From Tessaracoccus sp. MC1679 (lineage in GTDB: Bacteria; Actinomycetota; Actinomycetes; Propionibacteriales; Propionibacteriaceae): DNA of 64,000 bases. The notes beneath the pieces are model-generated. The model was not told where the DNA came from. It ran no database searches and saw nothing but the letters and a program-made list of their open reading frames with translations. The translations under genes and the position numbers were made by a program. Below, in pieces: positions 15,588-24,259 of the stretch; position 1 is the stretch's first letter; each line of letters opens with the position of its first letter. The DNA lies in contig NZ_JACJGB010000009.1 in assembly GCF_014164775.1 (NCBI RefSeq), forward strand, positions 1-64,000, given 5' to 3'.

Positions 15588-17657
15588 TCAGTCCGGAACG
15601 TTGTCCTTCAGTTCGGCCAACCACGCCGTCGCCGACACGTCCGACGGCATCCGCCAATCCCCCCGCGGCGACAACGCCCCACCCGAGAGCACCTTCGGCC
15701 CGTTGGGCATCGCCGAACGCTTGAACTGGTTGGCGAAGAACCGACGCAGGAACACCGACTCCCACTTCTTGATGGTGGCCAGGTCGTAGGCGGTACGGTC
15801 CGCCTCCGGGTACCCCGAGGGCCAGTGGCCCGCGTCGACATCCCGCCACGCATGGTGCGCCAGGAACGCGATCTTGCTGGGCCGGTAGCCGCGGCGCAGC
15901 ACGCCGAACAGGGTGAAGTCATGCAGGGCGTACGGCCCGATCGAGTCCTCCGTGGACTGCGGCTTCTGTCCCTCCCCCACCGGGATCAGCTCCGGCGAGA
16001 TCTCCGTGTTGAGGATCGACGAGAGGGTCTCGTTGACCCCGCTCTCCTCGAACTGGCCGGTGCTGATCACCCAGCGGATGAGGTGCTGCATGAGCGTCTT
16101 CGGGACTCCCGCGTTGACGCCGTAGTGGCTCATCTGATCACCCACACCGTAGGTGCACCAGCCGAGCGCCAGCTCGGACAGGTCCCCGGTGCCCAGCACG
16201 ATCCCGCCGCGCTGATTCGCCGCGCGGAACAGGAAGTCCGTGCGGATGCCGGCCTGTACGTTCTCGAACGTCACGTCGTAGTCCGGCTCACCGTCGCCCG
16301 CGGGATGGCCGAGGTCCTTGAGCAGCTGGGTGGCCATGGCTGTGATGTCGACCGTCTCGAACGTGACGCCGAGCGCCTCGGCGAGCAGGGTTGCGTTGTT
16401 CTTCGTGTGCGACGACGTGGCGAAACCGGGCAGCGTGAACGCCAGGATGTGGGTGCGGGGCAGCGACAACCGATCGCACGCCTTCGCCGCGACAATCAAG
16501 GCGTGCGTGGAGTCCAGCCCTCCACTGACGCCGATGACGATCTTCGGCGACTTGGCCGCATCCCCTCCCCCGATGGCCTTCATCCGCCGCTCCAGCCCGG
16601 AGACCTGGATGTTGTACGCCTCGTAGCAGTCGTGGTGCAGCCTGGCCGGGTCGTCGGGCACGAACGGGAAGCGGTCCAGCGGGCGACGGAGTCCGAGATC
16701 GCCCGAGGGTGGCCGGACCGCGAAGTCGATGCCCCGGTACTCCCCCACCCCGACAGCCCGCCGGTTGTCCTCGAACGACCCCTGCCGGATCCGTTCCTGG
16801 CGCAGGCGGTCCAGGTCCACGTCGACGACGGTGCGCTGCGCCGCGTGCGGGAACCGCTCGGTCTGGCCCAGCAGATCGCCCATCTCGTAGACCATCGTCA
16901 TGCCGTCCCAGGACAGGTCCGTGGTGGACTCGCCGAAGCTGGCCGCGGCGTAGGCGTAGGCGGAGTTGTTGCGGGCGCTGGCGGAGCGGGCCATCAGGTG
17001 CCGGTCCTCCGCGCGGCCCACCGTGATGGGGGAGGCGGACAGGTTGAGCTGCACCGTCGCACCCGCCATGGCCGCCAGCGACGACGGCGGCACCGGCACC
17101 CACATGTCCTCGCACACCTCGACGTGGACGGTGAGGCCGGGCACGTCCCGGGCCTCGAAGAGAAGGTCGGTGCCGAAGGGGACCTCGCCGAACTCGGCCG
17201 GCCACCCGGGCCGGTGGAGGGTGCCGAAGTCCAGGTCGGCGCCGTCGGCAAACCAGCGCTTCTCGTAGAACTCGCGGTAGTTGGGCAGGAACGCCTTCGG
17301 AACCACGCCGAGCACATGCCCGCGGTGGATCACCACCCCGCAGTTGTACAGCCGGTTGCCGGCGCGCAGCGGCGCCCCCACCACGATCAGCGGCAGCAGG
17401 TCGGCCGTCGCCTCCGCCAGTTGGACGACGGCGAGCTCCACGGCGTCCAGCAGCACGTCCTGCAGCAGCAGGTCGTCGATGGCGTAGCCGGACAGCGACA
17501 GTTCGGGGAACACCGCCACCGCGACACCGTCGTCGTGGCAGGCCTTCACCTCGACGGCGATGGCATGTGCGTTGGCGGCCGGGTCGGCGATGATCACCGG
17601 GAGCGTGCAGGCCGCGACCCGCGCGAACCCGTGGCGGTACAGCGAGGAGAACTCCAT
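15588..17657 (-). CDS. nadE: Glutamine-dependent NAD+ synthetase
   Basis: Converts nicotinic acid adenine dinucleotide to NAD+ using glutamine as ammonia donor, the last step of NAD biosynthesis. 689 residues, the normal size for the two-domain enzyme. The N-terminal glutaminase (nitrilase fold) shows the catalytic triad Glu52 (FPELSLSGYAIDD), Lys121 (PKAFLPNYREFYE) and Cys182 (VEVCEDMW). The C-terminal synthetase domain shows the P-loop GVSGGLDST. The start MEFSSLYRHGFARVAACTLP matches the family; no clear ribosome-binding site precedes it. It is transcribed away from the glycosyltransferase operon. Confidence 0.97.
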   Translation of the reverse strand: MEFSSLYRHGFARVAACTLPVIIADPAANAHAIAVEVKACHDDGVAVAVFPELSLSGYAIDDLLLQDVLLDAVELAVVQLAEATADLLPLIVVGAPLRAGNRLYNCGVVIHRGHVLGVVPKAFLPNYREFYEKRWFADGADLDFGTLHRPGWPAEFGEVPFGTDLLFEARDVPGLTVHVEVCEDMWVPVPPSSLAAMAGATVQLNLSASPITVGRAEDRHLMARSASARNNSAYAYAAASFGESTTDLSWDGMTMVYEMGDLLGQTERFPHAAQRTVVDVDLDRLRQERIRQGSFEDNRRAVGVGEYRGIDFAVRPPSGDLGLRRPLDRFPFVPDDPARLHHDCYEAYNIQVSGLERRMKAIGGGDAAKSPKIVIGVSGGLDSTHALIVAAKACDRLSLPRTHILAFTLPGFATSSHTKNNATLLAEALGVTFETVDITAMATQLLKDLGHPAGDGEPDYDVTFENVQAGIRTDFLFRAANQRGGIVLGTGDLSELALGWCTYGVGDQMSHYGVNAGVPKTLMQHLIRWVISTGQFEESGVNETLSSILNTEISPELIPVGEGQKPQSTEDSIGPYALHDFTLFGVLRRGYRPSKIAFLAHHAWRDVDAGHWPSGYPEADRTAYDLATIKKWESVFLRRFFANQFKRSAMPNGPKVLSGGALSPRGDWRMPSDVSATAWLAELKDNVPD

Positions 17658-17691
17658 GGGCGTCAGTCTTGCACGCACCACGGCGGCTTCA

Positions 17692-17705
17692 TGAGAGTTC
17701 TCCCA
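17692..17705. promoter_or_regulatory. Near-match to the TGAGA-N4-TCTCA operator
   Basis: TGAGAGTTCTCCCA differs by one base from the symmetrical motif found three times around the two-component system at 46-49 kb. It sits in the divergent gap between nadE and the glycosyltransferase operon, 34 bp from nadE and 106 bp from the operon. It could bring either into the same regulon, or be chance. Confidence 0.3.
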
Positions 17706-17811
17706 TCGACGGCTCACGGGCGCCTCACCGACGCCCGGCAGGCTCATCTCACCGGCCGGTTGGGACCGGCGGCCCGGGCCGACACCCGGCGGACGAGGGA
17801 CTGGAGCAGAG

Positions 17812-19011
17812 ATGCCGGACGACAGCTCACCCACCAAAGTGGTGCTCTACAGCCACGACTCGCAGGGCCTCGGCCACGTGCGTCGCAACCTCGCCATCGC
17901 GCACCACCTCGCCGCCGAGCTCCCCGCGCTGACCGGCCGGCCGGTCTCCGGCCTGCTGGTCTCCGGCCTCCCCCGCGCCAGCGCGTTCCCGCTCCCGGCC
18001 GGCTTCGACTGGCTGACCATCCCCGGCATCGCGAAGGACGGCGGCGAGTATCACCCGCGACACCTGGACGCCGGCACCGACGACCTGATCCAGCTCCGCT
18101 CCTCGGTGCTCGAGGCCGCGCTGCTCGGCTTCGCGCCGGACCTGGTTGTGATCGACCGCCACATCTACGGCGTCCGCAAGGAGCTCCGTCGCCCCCTGCG
18201 CCGGCTGCGAGCAGCGCGCCCCACCACCCGCGTCGTCCTCGGGCTGCGGGAGGTGCTCGACGCCCCCGACGTGGTCGCGGCGGAGTGGCGTCGGCTCAAG
18301 AACCCGATGAAGCTGCGCGACCTGGTGGACGAGGTGTGGGTGTACGGCGACCCGCGGATCCACGATCCCATCGCCTCCGGCGAGGCTCCCCCCGCGCTGA
18401 TCGACCGGATCCGGTTCACCGGCTATCTGGCGGAGGGGCGTGCCGACGCCCCCGCCGCGACCCTCGCCGCCGATCCCCCGTTCATCCTCACCACCACCGG
18501 CGGCGGCTCCGACGGCGTGGAGCTGCTGCGCGCCGCCGTCGCCATGGAGGTTCCCCCCGGGCACCGGCACCTGGTGGTGACCGGGCCCCAACTCGACGAC
18601 GACGCCCACGCCGAGATCGCCGCGGCCGCCGGCCCGCTCACCGACGTGCACCGCGACCTTCCCGGCCTCCCGGACCACATCCGGGCCGCCTCGGCCGTGA
18701 TCGCGATGGCCGGCTACAACACGGTGTGCGAGGTCCTCGCCACCGCCACCCCGGCGCTCCTGGTGCCTCGCGAGCAGCCCCGCACAGAGCAGCTGATCCG
18801 CGCCCGCTCCATGGCCCGCGCGGGTGCCGCTGACCTCCTCCGGGCCGGACACGCCACCCCCGCCGCGCTGGGTTCCTGGGCGGCCGACGCCGTCCACCGT
18901 CGCGTCGACCGCTCCGGCATCCGCCTCGACGGCCTGGCGGTCACCGCCGGCTACGCGGCGACCCTGCTCAACGCGGACCGCTCCCGCTACCTCGTGGGGG
19001 TGGGGGCATGA
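17812..19011 (+). CDS. GT28-like (MurG/COG4671-type) glycosyltransferase
   Basis: 399-residue GT-B fold enzyme, first gene of a six-gene operon; GGAG precedes the ATG. The N-terminal acceptor-side loop SHDSQGLGHVRRNLAIAHHLA is typical of the COG4671/MurG group. The C-terminal donor-side motif AMAGYNTVCEVLATATPALLVPREQPRTEQ is the conserved nucleotide-sugar binding region. It should transfer a sugar from a UDP- or GDP-sugar to an unknown acceptor on the cytoplasmic face. The next gene overlaps by 4 bp. It is one of three different glycosyltransferases here, so the product probably carries at least two or three sugars. Confidence 0.88.
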   Translation: MPDDSSPTKVVLYSHDSQGLGHVRRNLAIAHHLAAELPALTGRPVSGLLVSGLPRASAFPLPAGFDWLTIPGIAKDGGEYHPRHLDAGTDDLIQLRSSVLEAALLGFAPDLVVIDRHIYGVRKELRRPLRRLRAARPTTRVVLGLREVLDAPDVVAAEWRRLKNPMKLRDLVDEVWVYGDPRIHDPIASGEAPPALIDRIRFTGYLAEGRADAPAATLAADPPFILTTTGGGSDGVELLRAAVAMEVPPGHRHLVVTGPQLDDDAHAEIAAAAGPLTDVHRDLPGLPDHIRAASAVIAMAGYNTVCEVLATATPALLVPREQPRTEQLIRARSMARAGAADLLRAGHATPAALGSWAADAVHRRVDRSGIRLDGLAVTAGYAATLLNADRSRYLVGVGA

Positions 19012-20213
19012 CCCGCATCGGCTACGTCCTGAAGGTCTATCCGCGCTTCTCGGAGACGTTCATCGTCACCGAGATCCTGGCCCGCGAGGCCCACGGAGAC
19101 GACCTCTCCATCTACGCCCTGCGTCCCACCACCGACGCCCGCTTCCACCCCGAGATCGCCCGCGTGGAGGCCAACGTGACGTGGATCTCCCGGTACGCGA
19201 AGGGCGCGGACCTGTGGGCTCGGATCGCCGACGGCGTCCAGGACCCCGCCATGCGGGACCGCTTCGCCGCGACCCTCCCGCATCTGGCGGACCTCCCCGG
19301 CGACGAGGTGGCCCAGGGAGTGGAGCTGGCGCAGGCCGTCGTCGCCGACGGGATCACGCACCTGCACGCCCACTTCGCCACCCTCGCCGGGCGCGCCGCG
19401 TGGATCGCCTCGCGCCTCACCGGGGTGCCGTTCACGCTCACCACGCACGCCAAGGACATCTTCCACGAGTCCGTGGACCTCGCCTGGCTGCGCCGCCTGG
19501 CCGCCGACGCGGACCGGGTGATCGCCATCAGCCGGTTCAACCTCGCACACCTGGAGCGCGTCCTCGACGGGACAGGAGCCCGCATCACCCTGCAGTACAA
19601 CGCACTGGAGCTGGACCGCTTCCCCTACCGCGACCTCCCCGAGCCGGGCCAGCGGCTCAAGGTGGCGGCGGTCGGCCGGCTGGTGGCGAAGAAGGGGTTC
19701 GCCGACCTCGTCGACGCCGCCGCCCAGGCCACCGCCGCCGGGCTTCCACTCCGGGTCACCATCGCCGGTGACGGCGAGCTCGCGCCCGCACTCCAGGCCC
19801 GGATCGACGAGCTCGGCCTCCGCGACACCGTCCGCCTGGAGGGCCCCCGCACCCAGACCCAGATCCGCACCCTGATCGAGGAGGCCGACGTGTTCGCCGC
19901 CCCCTGCATCCCCGCAGACGACGGCAACGTCGACGGCCTCCCCACCGTCGTCCTGGAGGCGATGGCCGTGGGCACGCCCGTGGTCGCCACAGCCGTCACC
20001 GGCCTACCGGAGGTGGTCCTCGACGGCGAGACCGGCGTGCTCCTGGAGCCCGGCGACGTGTCCGGCCTGGCCGATGCCCTGTCCGCCTTCGCGGCCGGCC
20101 GGCTACCCGCCGCGGCGATGTCGGCCAACGCCCGCGCCCTCATCGAGGAGCGCTTCGACAGCCGCCGCCACGCCGCGACACTCAGCGCCTGGCAGAACGG
20201 AGCCGCCCGATGA
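19008..20213 (+). CDS. GT4-family glycosyltransferase (colanic-acid-type)
   Basis: 401 residues. N-terminal RIGYVLKVYPRFSETFIVTEI is the hallmark of the WcaL/AmsK-like GT4 group involved in exopolysaccharides. The GT4 EX7E donor-binding region is present as EADVFAAPCIPADDGNVDGLPTVVLEAMAVGTPVVAT, where the segment between the two Glu positions includes the usual insertion. A typical LxxVGRLVxKKGFxxLVxA motif lies near 221-239. It overlaps the previous gene by 4 bp (ATGA) and the following gene by 4 bp. Confidence 0.92.
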   Translation: MTRIGYVLKVYPRFSETFIVTEILAREAHGDDLSIYALRPTTDARFHPEIARVEANVTWISRYAKGADLWARIADGVQDPAMRDRFAATLPHLADLPGDEVAQGVELAQAVVADGITHLHAHFATLAGRAAWIASRLTGVPFTLTTHAKDIFHESVDLAWLRRLAADADRVIAISRFNLAHLERVLDGTGARITLQYNALELDRFPYRDLPEPGQRLKVAAVGRLVAKKGFADLVDAAAQATAAGLPLRVTIAGDGELAPALQARIDELGLRDTVRLEGPRTQTQIRTLIEEADVFAAPCIPADDGNVDGLPTVVLEAMAVGTPVVATAVTGLPEVVLDGETGVLLEPGDVSGLADALSAFAAGRLPAAAMSANARALIEERFDSRRHAATLSAWQNGAAR

Positions 20214-21334
20214 GGATCGCCTACGTGTCCGTGGACCCCGGCATCCCGGTGTTCGGCACGAAGGGCGCCTCCGTGCACATCCAGGAGGTGGTCCGCGAGT
20301 TCCGCGCCCGCGGCCACCACGTCACCGTCTACGCCACCCGCATCGGGGAGCACGTGCCCGAGGATCTGGCCGGCCTCGACGTGGTGCACGTCGGCGTCGC
20401 GAAGGGCGATCCTGCCGCCCGCGAGCGCGCCCAGCGCACCGCCTCGGACATGATCGCCCGGCAGGTGATCGACGGCGGCGCGGACCTGGTCTACGAGCGC
20501 TACTCCCTGTTCAGCACGGCCCTGGCGCGCGTCGGCGCGTCGCTGGGCGCCCGCACGGTCCTGGAGGTCAACGCCCCCCTCATCGAGGAGCAGCGCCGGC
20601 ACCGTGACCTCGTCGACGCGCCCTTCGCCTGGGCAGCGCTCCGCGCGCAGGTCAAGGCGGCCTCGGCCACCGTGTGCGTCTCGGACCCGGTGCGGGCCTG
20701 GGTGCGGCGGCACACCGACGGCGGCCGGGTGCACACCGTCGCCAACGGGGTGGGCGTGCAGCGCATCGCGCCCCAGCCGGAATCGAACGGGGCGCCGGTG
20801 GTGACGTTCGTCGGCACCCTCAAGCCCTGGCACGGCGTCTCGGACCTGGTGGAGGCAGCCGCGCTGGCCCACGTGCCCTGGCGGCTGCGGATCATCGGCG
20901 ACGGCCCGGAGCGCGGCGCCCTCGAGGGACTTGCGGCCCGGCTGGGCGTCGAGGTGGAGTTCCGCGGCGCCGTCGCCCCCGCCGAGATCCCGCGACACCT
21001 GGCCGGCTCCGCCGTCGGCGTGGCGCCCTACCCGGCATCGCCGGCGGACGGGGACCAGTATTTCTCGCCGCTGAAGGTCTACGAGTACCTCGCGGCCGGG
21101 CTGCCCGTGGTGGCATCGGCCGTCGGGCAGCTGCCCGCGATCCTCGACGGCGACGGCGTCCTGGTGCCGCCGTCGGACCCGGCCGCCCTGGCGGGCGCGC
21201 TCGATGGCCTGGCCGCCGACCCCGCGCTCAGGTCGCGGATGGGCCGCCTGGCCAGGGCGCACGCCGTCGAGCGGCACAGCTGGGCCGGCGTGGTGGATCG
21301 CATCCTGGCCCTCGCGGAGGCGGGCGATGAGTGA
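20210..21334 (+). CDS. GT4-family glycosyltransferase
   Basis: 374 residues. The N-terminus MRIAYVSVDPGIPVFGTKGASVHIQEVVREFRARGHHV is a GT4 acceptor domain with the GxKGAS loop. The donor domain shows FVGTLKPWHGVSDLVEAA near 203-220 and the region VGVAPYPASPADGDQYFSPLKVYEYLAAGLPVVASAVG, where the first acidic residue of the usual EX7E is replaced and the second is kept (KVYEYLAAGLPV). It overlaps the ABC exporter start by 8 bp. The three glycosyltransferases differ enough to have different acceptors or donors. Confidence 0.92.
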   Translation: MRIAYVSVDPGIPVFGTKGASVHIQEVVREFRARGHHVTVYATRIGEHVPEDLAGLDVVHVGVAKGDPAARERAQRTASDMIARQVIDGGADLVYERYSLFSTALARVGASLGARTVLEVNAPLIEEQRRHRDLVDAPFAWAALRAQVKAASATVCVSDPVRAWVRRHTDGGRVHTVANGVGVQRIAPQPESNGAPVVTFVGTLKPWHGVSDLVEAAALAHVPWRLRIIGDGPERGALEGLAARLGVEVEFRGAVAPAEIPRHLAGSAVGVAPYPASPADGDQYFSPLKVYEYLAAGLPVVASAVGQLPAILDGDGVLVPPSDPAALAGALDGLAADPALRSRMGRLARAHAVERHSWAGVVDRILALAEAGDE

Positions 21335-23141
21335 CCGCACGCGGCTGGACCGCTCCGCGATGGCCCGCACCCTGGCGCTGCTGCGCCCCGACCTCGTCGG
21401 CCACCGGCGCCTGATGCTCGGCGGCACCGGGGTGCTGCTGCTCGAGGTGGTGTTCCGGGTGCTGGAGCCGTGGCCGATGAAGTTCGTCGTCGACGCGGTG
21501 AGTGCCTCGCTGGGCGCCGACCTCGGCGCGGGCCAGGCCCCCGCCACCGTCGGCCTGCTCGTCTGGTGCGGCGTGGCGACGGTGGTGATCGTGGGGCTCC
21601 GGGCGCTCAGCAACTACCTGGCAACGGTGGCGTTCGCGCTGGTGGGGTCGCGGGTGGCCACGACGCTGAGGGCACGCGTGTTCCGTCATGTGCAGGGCCT
21701 GTCGCAGCAGTTCCACTCCCGCAACCGCAGCGCCGACACGGTCCAGCGCCTCGTCAGCGACGTGGGCCGGATGCAGGAGGTGGCCGTCACCGCGGGTCTG
21801 CCGCTGGTGGCCAACCTGCTCACGCTGGCGGTGATGCTGGTGGTGATGCTGGTGCTGGACCCGCTGCTGTCGCTGGTGGTGGTGGCGGCCATGGCGCTGT
21901 TCTTCGTGGGCTCGGTGGGCACCTCGCAGAAGATCGCGGTGGCCTCACGCCAGACCCGCAAGGGCGAGGGGCAGCTGGCCAACACTGCGCAGGAGTCGCT
22001 CTCGTCGATCCGGATCGTGCAGGCGTACGGCCTGGAGGAGCACATCGCCGGCCGGTTCTCGTCGGCGAACCACCGCTCGCTCAAGGAGGGCGTGAAGTCC
22101 CGGCGGCTGGCGGCCGGGTTGGAGCGCCGCACCGACGTCATCGTCGGGCTCGCGACCGCCGTCGTCCTCGTCGGCGGCGGCCTGCGCGTCCTGGACGGCG
22201 CCATGACGCCGGGCGATCTGGTGCTGTTCACCACCTACCTGCGCACCACCATGAAACCGCTGCGCGACATGGCGAAGTACACCGGCCGGATCGCGCGGGC
22301 CAGCGCCTCGGGCGAGCGGGTGGCGGACCTGATGGACATCGCCCCCGAGGTGGTCTCCCCGCGGCGCTCAGTGACCCCGCGGGCTGTGCGGGGCTGGGTG
22401 CGGTTCGACTCCGTGGTGGCCGGCTACGGGAGGACGACGGTGCTGCGCGGGGTGACGCTGACGGCCCGCCCCGGCGAGAAGGTGGCCGTCATCGGCCCGT
22501 CCGGCTCCGGCAAGTCCACGCTGGTCTCGCTGCTGGTGCGGGCGCTGGACCCCCAGCTCGGCGAGGTGACCCTGGACGGTCATCCGCTGCGGGAGCTGGA
22601 CCTGGGGCACCTGCGGGCCAACGTCTCGCTGCTGGCCCAGGAGGCGGTGCTGTTCACGGGCACCATCCGGGAGAACATCCGGCTGGGAAGGCAGGACGCC
22701 ACCGACGTGGAGGTCGAGATCGCGGCGCGCGCCGCGCACGCCCACGAGTTCATCCTCGACCTCGAAGACGGCTACGACACCGTCGTCGGCGAGCGCGGCG
22801 GCACCCTGTCCGGCGGGCAGCGGCAGCGCGTCGCCATCGCCCGCGCGCTGCTGCGCGACGCCCCAGTCGTGGTGCTCGACGAGGCCACCACCGGCCTGGA
22901 CCCGGAGTCCGCCCGGCTGGTCCTCGACGCGATCGACACCCTCGTCGAGCACCGCACCACCCTGGCCGTCACCCACGACGTCGAGATGGCGCTCCGCTCG
23001 GACCGGGTGGTGTGGCTGGAGGACGGCAGGATCCTGCGCGAGGGCTCGCCGGCGGCGCTGCTCGCCGACGACCCCTCGTTCCGGGCCTGGGTGGAGGCCA
23101 GCGGCCGCACCCCCGACGAGATCCGGATGGGCACGCGATGA
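21327..23141 (+). CDS. ABC exporter, fused permease and ATPase (half-transporter)
   Basis: 604 residues. The N-terminal 300 residues form a six-helix exporter domain; the C-terminal part is the ATPase with Walker A GPSGSGKST (about 390), Q-loop LLAQEAVLF, signature LSGGQRQRVAIARALL (about 490) and Walker B VVVLDEATTG. It should work as a homodimer exporting a lipid-linked or small glycosylated product. The ATG at 21327 is chosen because it overlaps the upstream stop by 8 bp and starts directly before the first helix; a longer frame upstream lies inside the preceding gene. It overlaps the next gene by ATGA. Confidence 0.93.
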   Translation: MSDRTRLDRSAMARTLALLRPDLVGHRRLMLGGTGVLLLEVVFRVLEPWPMKFVVDAVSASLGADLGAGQAPATVGLLVWCGVATVVIVGLRALSNYLATVAFALVGSRVATTLRARVFRHVQGLSQQFHSRNRSADTVQRLVSDVGRMQEVAVTAGLPLVANLLTLAVMLVVMLVLDPLLSLVVVAAMALFFVGSVGTSQKIAVASRQTRKGEGQLANTAQESLSSIRIVQAYGLEEHIAGRFSSANHRSLKEGVKSRRLAAGLERRTDVIVGLATAVVLVGGGLRVLDGAMTPGDLVLFTTYLRTTMKPLRDMAKYTGRIARASASGERVADLMDIAPEVVSPRRSVTPRAVRGWVRFDSVVAGYGRTTVLRGVTLTARPGEKVAVIGPSGSGKSTLVSLLVRALDPQLGEVTLDGHPLRELDLGHLRANVSLLAQEAVLFTGTIRENIRLGRQDATDVEVEIAARAAHAHEFILDLEDGYDTVVGERGGTLSGGQRQRVAIARALLRDAPVVVLDEATTGLDPESARLVLDAIDTLVEHRTTLAVTHDVEMALRSDRVVWLEDGRILREGSPAALLADDPSFRAWVEASGRTPDEIRMGTR

Positions 23142-24259
23142 GGACCGACGAGGTGGTGGCGCTGCTGCTGGACCCGCCGTCGATCTCGGAGCTGACGGGG
23201 CGCGAGGCTGTGGTGTCGCGGCTGCGGATCAAACCGGGGGTGTCCGTGGTGGCGGCGCTGGCGGACGCGCGGACGGGGGAGGTCGACGGGTGGGCGCGGG
23301 TGCTGTGGCCGGCGAGCCGGGCCAAGACGGAGAAGGCGGAGGAACGGGCAGTCCGGCGCGGCCAGCGGTACCGCCTGCGGACGCTGGACGGCGACCTGGT
23401 GCTGGAGAGCGGTGAGGTGTGGGCGGACCCGGTGCTCGCCGGCGCACTGCGGGGCGCTGCCGTGGCCGGGGTTCTGGGGGTCGACGATCCGGTGCTGCGC
23501 TACAACCCTGCCCGGCGCCTGGTGGTGCGCCGGGCAGCGACGACGGTGCGGGTGGCCGACGAGGCGGACCCGACGGCGCTGGCGCTGGACACGGCGTTGG
23601 TCGCAGCCGGGGTGCCCGTGCCTGGGCGGATCGACGACGGGTCGCGGCGGGGGGTGCGCATCCAGCGGTTCGTGGGCGACACCGACCTGGAGCGGACCCC
23701 CGACGTGGCCGGCACCCGCGCGGCGGGGGTCGCGCTGGCTCTCCTGCACGGGGCCGTCGGGGCGGTACCGGTGCAGGTCGCAGGCTGGTTGGCGGCTCGG
23801 CAGCCGGACCTGGCGGCGCAGGGCCGCGCCCACGCGGAGATCCTGGCGCCATTGGAAGCAGGCCTGGCCTCCCGGGTCTCCGTCCTGACCGATCGGGTCG
23901 CGGCCCTGTGGGCGCGGGTCGGGCGCGGGGGCGCCCTGCTGCACGGCGACTTCTCCCCGGACCAGGTGCTGCTGGAGCGGCAGACCGGGCGGGTGTGGCT
24001 GACGGACCTGGACCGGGCCACTGTCGGCGCACCGGCGGCGGACCTCGGCTCCTACCTGGCCTCCGCCGCCCCCGGGCTCGGGGAGGCCCTGCTCGATGGG
24101 TACCGCGCGGGCGGCGGCAGCATCCCAGGCGATGCGGAGCTGCGGGTGGGTCGGGCGCGAGCGGTGCTGCTGGGCGCCGTCGATCCCCTGCGGCGGGCCG
24201 ATCCGGGGTGGCGCGCGGGTGTCGCGGGGCGGTTGGACATCCTCGAGGAACTGGTGTGA
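23138..24259 (+). CDS. APH-fold small-molecule kinase 1 of the glycosyltransferase operon
   Basis: 373-residue phosphotransferase of the aminoglycoside phosphotransferase/choline kinase fold. The catalytic loop reads LLHGDFSPDQVLLE and the metal-binding DLDRATVGAPAADLGSYL follows about 25 residues later. The position that normally holds Asn in the HGDxxxxN loop is Gln. The nucleotide-binding lobe is not readily recognised, though RYNPARRLVVRRA near 120 could supply its Lys/Arg strand. The substrate is unknown; context suggests a sugar, aminocyclitol or lipid head group related to the exported product. The start overlaps the ABC gene by 4 bp and the stop overlaps the next kinase by 4 bp. Confidence 0.8.
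   Translation: MRTDEVVALLLDPPSISELTGREAVVSRLRIKPGVSVVAALADARTGEVDGWARVLWPASRAKTEKAEERAVRRGQRYRLRTLDGDLVLESGEVWADPVLAGALRGAAVAGVLGVDDPVLRYNPARRLVVRRAATTVRVADEADPTALALDTALVAAGVPVPGRIDDGSRRGVRIQRFVGDTDLERTPDVAGTRAAGVALALLHGAVGAVPVQVAGWLAARQPDLAAQGRAHAEILAPLEAGLASRVSVLTDRVAALWARVGRGGALLHGDFSPDQVLLERQTGRVWLTDLDRATVGAPAADLGSYLASAAPGLGEALLDGYRAGGGSIPGDAELRVGRARAVLLGAVDPLRRADPGWRAGVAGRLDILEELV

Noticed and set aside
14889-15590. Clustered short repeats as a possible CRISPR array
   Set aside because: Units are imperfect, spacing is irregular, and there are no unique spacers or cas genes.
14754-15800. Several short frames in the gap before nadE
   Set aside because: They translate the family A and C repeats; no ribosome sites, no homology, and the frames are not kept between copies.
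15825-18833. A 1,002-codon plus-strand frame crossing nadE and the first glycosyltransferase
   Set aside because: It is antisense to nadE and out of frame with the glycosyltransferase; composition is that of a shadow frame.
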